NCBI RefSeq assembly: GCF_902809845.1
Contig: NZ_CADDWI010000008.1
Coordinates: 1 to 64,000, forward strand
Origin: Chelativorans sp. Marseille-P2723
GTDB lineage: Bacteria; Pseudomonadota; Alphaproteobacteria; Rhizobiales; Rhizobiaceae
DNA: 64,000 nucleotides
Direction of reading: 5' to 3'
Shown here: piece by piece, positions 9,268-18,152 of the stretch
How positions within the stretch are numbered: position 1 is the first letter of the stretch
How the letters are laid out: each line of letters opens with the position of its first letter
Translations under genes and position numbers: made by a program
The notes under the pieces: model-generated
What the model was told of the DNA's origin: nothing
Database searches by the model: none
Seen by the model: only the letters and a program-made list of their open reading frames with translations

Positions 9268-9517
9268 AACGCACCGGTGGGAGGGGCGACGCTGCCCCTT
9301 CCAGTAGGGATCATCTGAGGCATTCCACCGGCCTTGTTGCTCAATAAATAGACGAGCCATGGGCAGAGCATATGGAGACAGTGTCCGGGTTGCCATAAGC
9401 TTCTGCGCCGTGAGGCAGCTTCCGATCCCATTGCAGTCGTTCGATTACATCCCCGCGATTCTCAAAAGCCGTCATTCAGCGACTCACAGAAACTCTGCGC
9501 TATGTGCGCTCGCAAGA

Positions 9518-10462
9518 TCAGTTAGCGATAACGCCCTTTGGAGCTATACTCTTCAAAACATAGTTCTCGCGCGCAATCTGGCCATGGCGGAGCACACGCT
9601 TCACGGCGGCGTTCATAGTCGCGTCGATCCCTACGAGTTCTCGGTTCCATTTTTCGAGGTCGGCCGCTTCCCATGCGGGGTCGACTTTACCTTTAAGCGT
9701 CTCGCCGCCAACAACACGAAACTCGAACTGATGCGCGCTTGGAAGAACACCAGCCAGTTGACCTTCTAGCGTTTTCTCGTCCTCCTCTATCGAGGTCTCA
9801 CTCGCTCGCTCGACACCGCGCGCGACAGCTTCTGCGCCAAACTGGAATTCGCACTCTCCAGCGACCATGCGGAGTGTCGCCCCGTGCTGACGCATAAGTT
9901 CGAAGAAGTCCCGCGCAGCCGCTAGAATGCGCTGGTCCACTTCAACTACAGTGGCTTGGAAACGCTCTTCATCCGCCTCACCGAAGATATCGAGCAGTTC
10001 GGAAGCTTCCTCGACCGCCTGCTTGAGATTGGTGTCCACCAACTGTGCCTGATCCCGGACCTCCTCCAAGAGGAAGCCGAACGAGCCCCGCACAATGTTG
10101 GTGATATGCATTGTGGCGGCGGACTTGTTCGCAACCGGTCCCTTTACCCCCAACCCGGAGGTGTTCTTCGCCAGGACCTTGGAGACCAAGTCTTGGAAGG
10201 TGGCCACCGCCCCCGTTCCAAACTCCGCCTCAACGCCCTGCGACCCGACAACTGGCCGACCGCCGAAAAACAGCGCCGCGGACGCGTGCGTTGTCTCGGG
10301 CTCCAGACCTTGCGCGGCTATTTGCATGTCCAGCTCTGCGAGCCTTGATTCGAGACCAAGGCGCGTGAGCACATCCGCCTCAGTGATACGATCGAGCAAG
10401 CCCACGACGGCTGCTCGATCCGCCTTGAAGTAATCTCGTTCAAGCTTTCTGACCGCGCTCAT
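9518..10462 (-). CDS. Conserved protein of unknown function, partner of the DUF6932-like gene
   Basis: A 314-residue soluble protein with no domain I can name. It is rich in long helices with a predicted coiled-coil-like N-terminus (RKLERDYFKADRAAVVGLLD), a small beta segment around HASAALFFGGRPVVGSQGVE, then HITNIVRGSFGFLLEEVRD, long helices, a beta hairpin (HQFEFRVVGGETLKGKV) and a helical end. No transmembrane segment. Its ATG overlaps the TGA of the upstream nucleotidyltransferase-like gene (ATGA), implying coupled translation and a joint role. A two-gene toxin-antitoxin or defence module is possible, but nothing in the sequence proves it. Neighbouring genes on both sides are unrelated. 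Confidence 0.75.
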   Translation of the reverse strand: MSAVRKLERDYFKADRAAVVGLLDRITEADVLTRLGLESRLAELDMQIAAQGLEPETTHASAALFFGGRPVVGSQGVEAEFGTGAVATFQDLVSKVLAKNTSGLGVKGPVANKSAATMHITNIVRGSFGFLLEEVRDQAQLVDTNLKQAVEEASELLDIFGEADEERFQATVVEVDQRILAAARDFFELMRQHGATLRMVAGECEFQFGAEAVARGVERASETSIEEDEKTLEGQLAGVLPSAHQFEFRVVGGETLKGKVDPAWEAADLEKWNRELVGIDATMNAAVKRVLRHGQIARENYVLKSIAPKGVIAN

Positions 10463-11043
10463 GGTGCGACAGCTCCTCCTACAGCCGGGGCGGGCCCCAG
10501 GATCGCGAGTGCATCCGCGTCATCTGCAGCATTCTCCAACCGAACCTTTAACATGCCCTTCCACAGGTCGTCGCCTCTTCGATGAGAGAACAGCCCCATG
10601 TAGTACCGGGCCATTTCGACAATGGTCTCGGGGTGGCCATGCAGGTCAACAAATAGTGCATCCAGCCGAAAATTCTGCTTCACCTGACCTCGATCGAACA
10701 GCGGAAGATTCCCGGTGATGAAGGCTTGCCAGTCCGCCATCTGTATAGCATGGGCAGGGCGATAGATGAAGGACACCGTGTCCAAGTCATTCGGCTCCTT
10801 TTTCTCCAGAAAGCTACCGTCAAGCCATTGAAAACCCTGGACAATGCCAGCGGCGTGCAACTGGGCCCGATGGTCTAACCATCGTCGCAGAATATCTTGT
10901 CGATTCTGTGTGGTTCCGAGCGTGGTGACGACCTCGATCGCTGAAACTTCGTATGGGCTGAGGTCCTCCAGTGCGCCACCTGGCCCATTGGAACCTACAT
11001 AGGGCGGCAATACCCCATCGATAGTGAATGAAGGTATCGGCAT
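10459..11043 (-). CDS. DUF6932-like protein with nucleotidyltransferase signature
   Basis: I start at the ATG at 11043 (MPIPSFTIDGVLPPYVG) because a GGGGAG lies 5 bases upstream; the frame extends to 11115. The product is 194 residues. The opening PSFTIDGVLPPY, the following SPYEVSAIEVVTTLGTTQNR and especially QWLDGSFLEKKEPNDLDTVS match small DUF6932-like proteins and the nucleotidyltransferase active-site pattern G-S-x(n)-D-x-D. Proteins with this fold often act as toxin or antitoxin enzymes that transfer nucleotides to tRNA or proteins. The downstream gene overlaps it by 4 bases. The biochemical role here is inference. Confidence 0.7.
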   Translation of the reverse strand: MPIPSFTIDGVLPPYVGSNGPGGALEDLSPYEVSAIEVVTTLGTTQNRQDILRRWLDHRAQLHAAGIVQGFQWLDGSFLEKKEPNDLDTVSFIYRPAHAIQMADWQAFITGNLPLFDRGQVKQNFRLDALFVDLHGHPETIVEMARYYMGLFSHRRGDDLWKGMLKVRLENAADDADALAILGPAPAVGGAVAP

Positions 11044-11927
11044 CCGCTCCCCCACCGAATTCCGGATATTCGGATAGTGGCGATAATTCGGACCGGAAAC
11101 AAGTCTTGCGTCCAAGCTACCTATAATGGTGACGCACTACACACGAATGTATCGCGCTGCATTCTAGGTGCCGGAAGATCCGGATAGACGAGACGATGAG
11201 GGTGGAAGCGCAGAACAATAGATTTGAAGGCAGATCTTGCGTACGATCAACTGCTCCGCCGCCCGAAACCTGCCAGTCCGCAATCCACCCCGTTTTGTTC
11301 TATCGATGCGACAGGCTCGTTGCACTGCGTTATCTTCCGCCCGGAAACGCCCATCTCGGGTGTCTCTGTTCAGGCTGACTGGTGGCAGAACCCGTTACAA
11401 CTTTTGCGTGGTACGAAATCCACAACACATTGAATCCATAATGAATTTTTAGACCGAACCAAATCGGCCGAGGTTCGCATGGTTTGAGACGAAAGCCATT
11501 CAGAGACTGAAAATCGGGTTTGAGGCAGTCTCAGAGGTTCGGTCGAAACCGCTAACCCCCTTTGAAATCAAAAGGAATTTCGGCACTCAAATCGGGCGGT
11601 TGGGAGTTTGCAATCGGATAGTGGCGGAGGGAACGGGACTGCCGTCTAACCTTCTCCATTTGCCAGTCATTTTCGTCCTGTTCGCAGGCGTAAGACATGC
11701 AGTACATCCGGCCTCACCCACGTAACGGAAACTGCTGTCGGGTTGGCAGCCATGCCCCTGATTCCGGCATATGCGGGACACGGCCAGGCACCCGGAACAG
11801 TACCAGCTCCCGCGCGAGGCCGCCTGAGTCGGGAGCTCAACACGGCGTTTCACCGAACACATTTGTACTTGATGGAATTCGAACTTATCTTTTTTATAGG
11901 AGTGATCCGAAGGCGGAGGACTCTGCA
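11044..11927. other. Long intergenic stretch, no gene seen
   Basis: Between the divergent DUF6932-like gene and the autotransporter no ORF shows protein-like composition. A 9-base inverted repeat (GACCGAACC at 11452-11460, GGTTCGGTC at 11536-11544) is the only structure noticed and may be chance. The last 20 bases hold the ribosome site of the autotransporter. Confidence 0.4.
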
Positions 11928-14603
11928 TTGCGTCCAACGTACTCTGTGTCAGTGACGAAACGGCTCATGATCAGCACGGTCCTGGCAGGCGGGATGGGCT
12001 GTATCCTTTCTCACGGCGCCCTTGCCCAGGTGATCGACGCCAATGGCATTACGATCAACCTGCCGGTAGCAGGCAGCTACCCGAACTTCAGCGGCCTTCT
12101 TGCCCGAAATGGCGGCACGATTGTCGACGATGGGGATATCTCTACCATCGTCGATCTCTCCATGCAGCAGCGTTATGCCGCGCGCGCCCAAGCCAATTCT
12201 CATATTGCGCTCGACGGCGTGCAAATCAGTAATCCCGGATTCCTTGGTCCCGGTCCGCGCGGCCTTGCAGCAGAGGGCACGGGCAGCACGCTCACGGCGA
12301 CCAACATCGATATCAGCCTTCAAGGCATAACCAGCACTCGGGGCGATAACGGAACGGGTCTTCGTGCCGTCAATGACGGCGAGGTCACCGTGACCAATGG
12401 CAGCGTGGTTATGACCGGAGGCTGGAACCATGGTATCGTGGCGAGTTACGGTACGGTGAACGTCGAGAACGTGGACATCACCGTCAACGGGCAAGCTGAT
12501 GATCCGTCTCGCCAGGCTTACGGCGCCTTCGCGATCTCAGAGTCCGCTTCCGCTTTCGGTCCGTCCACCATCGATCTTGATGCTGATTCGACAGTTACCA
12601 TGCATTCGCCCGTTTCCGGAATCGGGCTCTATGCTCTTGGCTCGGTATCCGGCACCCTGCACAACGCCAGGATTGTGAGTTCGGCCACGGTTGTTACGGA
12701 CGGCGCCAGCCGAGGCATTGGCGCCTATGCGGCCTTCGGCGGCGAAATCATCCTTCAGGGAGGGACGGTCACCACGGCAGGTGACGACAGCTACGGCCTG
12801 TATTCCTCCAGGGGCGGTTCGCGCGTTGTCGCAGAAGCTGGATTTGGCGGTGTCACCACCACGGGACCTAATTCACCGGGCGTCCTCGCTGAGCGTCTGA
12901 ACGCCGGTTTCGCCGGCTTGCCAGCGGTCGTCGAACTCAACGGAACCCGAATTGTGACGACCGGCTTTGGGTCGAGCGGCATCCAGGTCCGTTCTGGCGG
13001 ACGGGTTTACGATACCGGGCACACAGTCCCGCCGGGAACTGTATTGAACGACCTCGTCGCTCTGTATGACGGCGAACTTTCCGCTTCGCGATCATCTGCA
13101 AACGGCATTTATCTGGATTCCCTCGCCCAGGACGGTGGAGGGAATTCCTATGTGCAGACATCCGGTAGTGTCATGGGCGGATATGGCGCTGCCACAGCTT
13201 CCGGTATTCGGCTCACCTCGGATCTGCCCACGCTTCAATCCGTTCTAGTCGATTCCGGCAGCACGGTCGGAGCGCTCTCCGACGTCGCCATTTATGCGCG
13301 AAACGGACAGAACCCCGGCGGATCGATCATCGTGGGGAATGGCGGCACCCTTACCGGCTATGTCATGTTTCTGAATGCTCCGCCGCAATTCACGAATGAA
13401 GCAGGAGGCGTATTCGACGTCCGCAATTTCGCCGATACCGACGGAGACGGGCTGCGCGATACCAAGGCCGTCAGCATGTCGGATTTCGGCGGGTTGCCCG
13501 GCGCGAGCTTCGACAACCTGGCCGGCGCCACCGTGCGCTTCGATCCGGTAGCAGGCGCCGGGACAATCGATGTTGCAAGAATCTACACTCCTGCCACCGG
13601 CATCGACAGCAGACCGCTCGAGGCGGGTTTCTACAATCTGGACGACGGAAGGTCGCAGGGCCATTTCGTCAATCTCAAGACTTTCAGCAATGCTGGCACC
13701 ATCGACCTTCGCGGTCCTTCCGTAGGCAACTTGCTGCTCATCACCGGTGGTGGCGGCGTCGACAACCAGGGCGGCATCGTCGCCGGCAACGGCGTATTCA
13801 TCTCCAACGGCGGCGAATTGCTGGTGAACGCGGTGCTGAATGACGGCATCGCGCCAGGAGGACAGACCAATTCCTATGCCGACGTTCTGGTCGTGGACAG
13901 CACCGAACTCGGAGACGGAGGCCCGACGTTGGTCACCGTCACGAATGTCGGCGGGGCAGGCGCTCCCACAACTGGAAATGGTATCGAGATCGTCGAGGTT
14001 CTCGACAAGTCCGACGGCGCGTCTGCGGCGAACGCGTTCATCCTCAACGGCGATTTCATGACATCAGGAGGCGATCAGGCCATTCTGGCGGGCGCCTATG
14101 CTTACACGCTCCAGCACAATGGCCTAGGCGGCGATAGCGCGGACGGCAATTGGTACCTGCGCTCCATTTTCCAGCCCGCCACCACCATTTACGAGGCATA
14201 CCCGCAGGTTCTCCTCGACCTCGGCCGCCTTCCCACCATGCAGCAGAGGGTTGGAAACCGGTATTGGAAGGATCTGCCGAAAATTTCAAAAACTATGCTC
14301 TGCAAGAACCCGGCGGTCGACCTCGAATGCCCCGTAACGGACGTATCGGCTGCATACCAGGTCGATGGCGATCGAGCTATCGTTTTCGATGAGCGCGGCA
14401 TCTGGGCGCGAATCGAGGGCATTCAGACGCATGTTGAGCCCGAGCTGAGCACGACCTCGACCAATTATGATTCGACCATGTGGAAGCTGCAGACGGGCCT
14501 GGACCTTCTGTTGTATGAGGCATCGGGTGGCGGCACGCTTATCGGCGCGATCACCGCCCATTATGGTCACGCGGACGTGGACGTCGCAGCGCTTTGCCGG
14601 TGA
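11928..14603 (+). pseudogene. Autotransporter with beta-helix passenger, barrel domain lost
   Basis: Type V autotransporters send a passenger through their own C-terminal outer-membrane barrel. I place the start at a TTG (11928) 7 bases after GGAGGA; it gives a signal peptide whose core is LMISTVLAGGMGCILSHGAL, cleaved near ALA. The passenger is full of repeats of the kind NDGEVTVTNGSVVMTGG, typical of beta-helix adhesins. The pertactin-like linker IFQPATTIYEAYPQVLLDLG is present and the barrel begins (GIWARIEGIQTH), but the frame ends after IGAITAHYGHADVDVA, roughly 250 residues early. The following bases code for a different gene tail. The product could not be exported normally. Confidence 0.85.
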
Positions 14604-14831
14604 ACGCGATCCCTATCTGCGCAAGCGCGTGCCGCGGGAAAGGCTGGCGACCTGCTGGACCTCGCCATTCGAGACGCATCGCTATCGAGACGAAAAGGCG
14701 GCGTTCGGCGCCCGGCTGGCGGAACTGGCGACGGACGCGCCGGCTGCGCGGGAACCGTCGCAAGCAGATGCGCGCCGGCTGCGCGGGAACCGTCGCAAGC
14801 AGATGCGGCGCCGACGGAGGCCCGGCCATGA
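14577..14831 (+). pseudogene. 3' remnant of an unidentified gene, frameshifted by a tandem duplication
   Basis: Right after the autotransporter breakpoint another frame reads RFAGERDPYLRKRVPRERLA, TCWTSPFETHRYRDEKAAFG and ARLAELATDAPAAREPSQAD. It looks like the genuine end of a protein but I do not recognise the family. A 35-bp tandem duplication then throws it out of frame. If one copy is removed the frame ends AAPTEARP-stop with the TGA at 14829-14831 overlapping the ATG of the next gene, a normal operon junction. So the tail belonged upstream of the 14,828 gene in the ancestral operon. Confidence 0.6.
14737..14806. repeat. Exact 35-bp tandem duplication, two copies
   Basis: Bases 14737-14771 and 14772-14806 are identical as far as I can read (each starts GCGCCGGCTGCGCGGG and ends AAGCAGATGC). 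The period of 35 is not a multiple of three, so the duplication shifts the reading frame of the gene tail it lies in. Confidence 0.9.
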
Positions 14832-15328
14832 TTGCCGCTCTCATGATGGTCGCGCGCTTCGCCGTCCTGCTGCTGATCGTTGCCGGCGCCGCCTCGCTGT
14901 CGAACTGGCCGGCCCATCGTAGCCTGCCGGAAGGGACCGGCGTGCTCACGCTGTCCTTCCATCATGGCGCCGACCGTGGCGCGGCCTGCCGCCCGGCAAC
15001 GGAGGAGGAGCTGGCAGCCTTGCCGCCGAACATGCGCCGGAAGGAGATCTACCCGCGCGAAAGGCCGCCGATCCATGTCGAGCTGGAGATCGACGGAGTG
15101 CGGCTATTCGAACGCGACGTTCCCCCGTCCGGCATCGGCCGCAGCGGACCCTCGCGGGTGCACCAGCGCTTCGTGCTCGCAGCCGGTGCGCATGAAATTG
15201 CAGTGCGCCTGCGCGACCGTCCGGGAGACGAGCCTGGCTGGCAGACACGGCAGACGATCCGGATGGATCCGGCGGATCACCGCGTCATCGATTTCCGGCC
15301 TGCCGCCGGCGGTTTCGTCATTTATTGA
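14828..15328 (+). CDS. Conserved exported/membrane-anchored protein of unknown function
   Basis: The ATG at 14828 gives a 166-residue protein with an N-terminal hydrophobic segment (ALMMVARFAVLLLIVAGAAS) acting as signal or anchor, then a periplasmic part with LTLSFHHGADRGAACRPATE, PPIHVELEIDGVRLFERDVP and HQRFVLAAGAHEIAVRLRD, probably an all-beta domain. I cannot name the family. It precedes a bacteriohemerythrin gene by 50 bp, so the two may be co-transcribed; a link to respiratory or metal-protein maturation is only a guess. The upstream operon partner is broken. Confidence 0.7.
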   Translation: MIAALMMVARFAVLLLIVAGAASLSNWPAHRSLPEGTGVLTLSFHHGADRGAACRPATEEELAALPPNMRRKEIYPRERPPIHVELEIDGVRLFERDVPPSGIGRSGPSRVHQRFVLAAGAHEIAVRLRDRPGDEPGWQTRQTIRMDPADHRVIDFRPAAGGFVIY

Positions 15329-15378
15329 CAGGCGCAAGTCGCGCGCAAGGGCATTCCGTGAAGCAAAGGAGCAATCCC

Positions 15379-15783
15379 ATGGCCCTGATCGAATGGAAGG
15401 AACATTACAGCGTCGGCATTGACGCGGTCGACCATGAGCATCGCGAAATGATCGATCTGATCAACGAGGTCCATGAGAAGCTGACTGCCGATACGGGGCA
15501 GGTGGACGTGACGGGGTTTCTGGGCGAGATCTTTCGCGCCATCTCGGCGCATTTCGTGCTGGAAGAGAAATTCATGCGCGAGCATCGCTACGATCACCTT
15601 GCCCAGCACAAGGAGGCACATGAGGCATTGCTGGAGGAAATCCGCGACATCATGGAGGACTACGCGGCCGATCCCGCAACTGCCTCGCAGCGCCTGTCGG
15701 ACAAGCTCGACCGCTGGTTTACCGAGCATTTCCGGACCCATGATGCGCGGCTGCACCACCGGCTCGGAACCCATGATGGCTGA
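15379..15783 (+). CDS. Bacteriohemerythrin
   Basis: A 134-residue cytoplasmic non-haem di-iron protein that binds oxygen reversibly; roles include oxygen delivery, sensing or scavenging. The iron ligands are in place: the opening IEWKEHYSVGIDAVDHEHRE (histidine before and in HEHRE), then HFVLEEKFMREHRY and HLAQHKEAHEALL, and a final HFRTHDARL. The ATG follows AAAGGAG by 8 bases. It is preceded by the exported protein and faces the truncated metal ATPase on the other strand. Length and motifs are normal. Confidence 0.93.
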   Translation: MALIEWKEHYSVGIDAVDHEHREMIDLINEVHEKLTADTGQVDVTGFLGEIFRAISAHFVLEEKFMREHRYDHLAQHKEAHEALLEEIRDIMEDYAADPATASQRLSDKLDRWFTEHFRTHDARLHHRLGTHDG

Positions 15784-15889
15784 CGCATGATCGCGGAACG
15801 CGGAACCCGCGGCCTGGACGGGATGTCAGCATCAGTGCGCTCCCGCCCCGGTGTCGGTCGACTGGCGGGAATCACCCCCGCATCGGCGT

Positions 15890-16286
15890 GCGGGGGCATC
15901 GGTGCAGCGTCCAGAAGTTCCTTCAAGGCGCCGCGGGTCTGGCCCATGGTCCGCACTTCGAGCCATGCGCCGAGCATGAAGAGGAAGGTGACGGCGGCCG
16001 ATTCCCAGACCTCACCGATCGCCAGTGCCCCGACAGCGGCGATGGTGACCAGAAGCTCGATGCTGAGATGCCTGACGCGCAAGGCCCGCCAGGCGCGCAC
16101 CGCGATGTCGGAGCCAGCCAGCAAGGCGGCGGCGACCATCAGGGCCGACCACAGCTCGATCATGCCAAAGCCATAGCGTGCCAGAAGGCCGATGGCGATC
16201 AGCCCGCCACTGCCCACAGTCAGCCAGAACCGCCGGCGCGCCGGGTGCGCGAAGGCGCTTCTGATCTTCATGGTGACATCGCTCAT
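15890..16286 (-). pseudogene. Heavy-metal P-type ATPase, N-terminal membrane fragment
   Basis: From an ATG at 16286 (MSDVTMKIRSAFAHPARRRF) the fragment has four membrane helices and the P1B-type segment HLSIELLVTIAAVGALAIGE, followed by FMLGAWLEVRTMGQTRGALK and ELLDAAP. It then loses homology near 15,890. The actuator domain, the CPC metal site, the DKTGT phosphorylation site and the nucleotide domain are all missing, so it cannot pump. The frame stays open by chance across the opposite-strand hemerythrin gene. An HMA protein gene lies 74 bp upstream, as in real metal-export pairs. Confidence 0.85.
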
Positions 16287-16360
16287 CTCGCTCTCCTTTT
16301 TCAGCATCCGCAAGGCGAACCGGCCGCGCCCTTTCTCGACGCGGCCGGTGCGTGGCTCGG

Positions 16361-16588
16361 TCAGAAGGCCGATGGTCTGGCCTCGTAGCCGGTGCACCTG
16401 ACCGCCGCGACCAGCGCCTCGATGCTCGTCTGACCGGGATCGTGCTCGACCTCGATCCTGCCGGTGTTGAACCGCACGACTGCCTTCTCGACGCCGGGCA
16501 AGGCATTTAGCGCCTTCTCGATCTTCGGCACGCAGGACGGGCAGGAAAGTTCATCGCTACGCAGGACGGTCTTGATCGCTTGAGACAT
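16361..16588 (-). CDS. HMA-domain metal-binding protein (CopZ-like)
   Basis: Starting at the ATG at 16588 (MSQAIKTVLRSDELSCPSC), preceded by AGGAGAAA, the product is 75 residues, one heavy-metal-associated ferredoxin-fold domain. The metal-binding C-x-x-C is in LSCPSCVPKIEKAL; the rest (LPGVEKAVVRFNTGRIEVEH) fits the fold. Such proteins carry copper, zinc or similar ions to a P1B ATPase; the ATPase directly downstream is truncated, so the protein has probably lost its partner here. Confidence 0.85.
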   Translation of the reverse strand: MSQAIKTVLRSDELSCPSCVPKIEKALNALPGVEKAVVRFNTGRIEVEHDPGQTSIEALVAAVRCTGYEARPSAF

Positions 16589-16694
16589 GGCTTTCTCCTT
16601 CAACCTGGGCCGGGCGGTGATGCCCACACTCGCTTTCAGATATGGCCTGTGCGAGACTGCATTTTGATTGGCAAAAACATCAAAGACGTCTTGC

Positions 16695-16997
16695 ATGGAT
16701 GAAAAGGCACAAGATTGGGATGATTTGCGTTACTTCCTGGCAGTCGCGAAGACCGGGTCGCTATCTGGTGCTGCAAGAAGGCTCGGGGTAAATCACTCGA
16801 CCGTATTTCGCCGGATCGGGGCGTTTGAGACGCAGCTCGGGGTTCGTCTGTTTGAACGGTTGCCGAGCGGCTATCTGCTCACGCAAGCCGGGGAGGCAAT
16901 GCAGGAAGGTGCGCTGCGGGTCGAGAAGGAAATCGCAAGCCTGAGCCGCAAGGTGACGGGGCAGGATCTGCGCCTGAGGCTTACCGCAGCGAGATAG
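16695..16997 (+). pseudogene. LysR family regulator, DNA-binding half only
   Basis: From the ATG at 16695 the product has the LysR winged helix (WDDLRYFLAVAKTGSLSGAA, RRLGVNHSTVFRRIGAFE, GVRLFERLPSGYLLT) and the linker helix, then stops at residue 100 just as the effector-binding domain should begin. Full LysR proteins are near 300 residues. The next gene on the other strand ends 9 bases later, so the missing part was deleted. It is divergent from the HMA gene, which it may once have regulated. Confidence 0.85.
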
Positions 16998-17006
16998 CTA
17001 TCGAGG

Positions 17007-18059
17007 TCACCCTTGACCCGCACCCGCATCTGCCATTTGCAGCGCATATTCAATGGCCTCGACCAGGCTGGTTTCCTTGGCAAGGCCCTTGCCCGCAATG
17101 TCGAATGCGGTGCCGTGGTCGACCGAAGTCCGGATCACTGGAAGTCCAAGTGTTATATTGACGCCTGACAGGGCTTCCCATCTCCCGGTTTCCGGATCGA
17201 CCGAAAAACCCAGCAACTTGATCGGAGTGTGACCCTGGTCGTGATACTGCGCCACGACCGCGTCATATTGGCCGGCGCGAAGCTTCACAAACACGGTGTC
17301 ACCCGGCACAGGTCCGTCGATGTCGCGGCCTTCCTTGCGCAGCGCTGCAACAAGTGGCTCTGTGACCTCGATGTCCTCCCTGCCGAAGAGACCGCCTTCG
17401 CCGGCATGCGGGTTCAGCGCGGCAATCGCGATACGTGGTCTCGCGATGCCCAGCTTTCGCAAGGCTTTCTCCGTAAGATCGACGACCCGCCGGATGCGTT
17501 CCGTGGTCATGCGGGAAGGCACGTCGGCGAGTGCGACATGGGTTGTCACATGGCTCACGCGCATGTTGCCGTGCGCAAGCATCATGACCGAGTCACTTGC
17601 TCGGGTCAGATGCGCCAGGATCTCGGTATGGCCGGCAAATGCGTGGCCGGCGAGATTGAGCGCCTCCTTGTTGAGGGGCCCGGTGCAGATGGCCGCGACA
17701 TCTCCCGAGAGCGCAAGCTCAACTGCCATCCGGATTGCCTGGAAAGCAAAATTGCCGGCCTGCGCAGACACCTGTCCGAACCGGATCGGCTCTGTCGCGA
17801 CGCCTGCCTGGAGAAAGGCAATGTCGGGCCACTGCGCGACGGGCAAATCCGGGCTTATGAGCTTGGCATGGTCCACAAGGTCCAGCAGGTCGGCAGCGCT
17901 CCGGTGCGCCTCATGGGAACCGATGACCACGAGTTTGAGATCGCCTGCCGCAATACGGGGATTGAGGTGATGGATTGCACGCATGATGATTTCCGGACCT
18001 ATGCCCGCCGGGTCGCCCATGGTTATCGCGATACGCTTACCGTTCATTCGCATCCCCAT
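17007..18059 (-). CDS. pdxA2: PdxA2-like 4-phospho-sugar-acid dehydrogenase (decarboxylating)
   Basis: PdxA2 proteins oxidise and decarboxylate D-threonate or D-erythronate 4-phosphate to dihydroxyacetone phosphate, while true PdxA makes vitamin B6. This 350-residue protein has the PdxA start (RIAITMGDPAGIGPEI), metal histidines in AGHTEILAHL and VAQYHDQGHTPIKLLGF, and the ending LPVIRTSVDHGTAFDIAGKG. The catabolic role is inferred from the adjacent acid sugar kinase, which is the known partner of PdxA2. It is the last gene of the long minus-strand cluster. A biosynthetic pdxA would normally sit with ksgA/surA, not here. Confidence 0.88.
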   Translation of the reverse strand: MGMRMNGKRIAITMGDPAGIGPEIIMRAIHHLNPRIAAGDLKLVVIGSHEAHRSAADLLDLVDHAKLISPDLPVAQWPDIAFLQAGVATEPIRFGQVSAQAGNFAFQAIRMAVELALSGDVAAICTGPLNKEALNLAGHAFAGHTEILAHLTRASDSVMMLAHGNMRVSHVTTHVALADVPSRMTTERIRRVVDLTEKALRKLGIARPRIAIAALNPHAGEGGLFGREDIEVTEPLVAALRKEGRDIDGPVPGDTVFVKLRAGQYDAVVAQYHDQGHTPIKLLGFSVDPETGRWEALSGVNITLGLPVIRTSVDHGTAFDIAGKGLAKETSLVEAIEYALQMADAGAGQG

Positions 18060-18152
18060 TCATGATCGATCATCTTTATTTTGCAAAGTGCAGTAAACGA
18101 GATCAAATTTCAGCAAAAATTCAGAAAAGAATACATTTCAGCGGGCAAGATA

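Noticed and set aside
11452-11544. 9-bp inverted repeat as an insertion-sequence end
   Set aside because: The sequence between is only about 75 bases, codes for nothing and shows no target duplication.
15660-15889. Continuation of the metal ATPase frame across the hemerythrin gene
   Set aside because: No P-type ATPase motifs remain; this is chance open frame opposite a real gene.
15875-15896. Hairpin CCCCCGCA...TGCGGGGG as a terminator
   Set aside because: Perfect 8-bp stem but no T run on either strand and 90 bases past the hemerythrin stop; may be part of the deletion scar.
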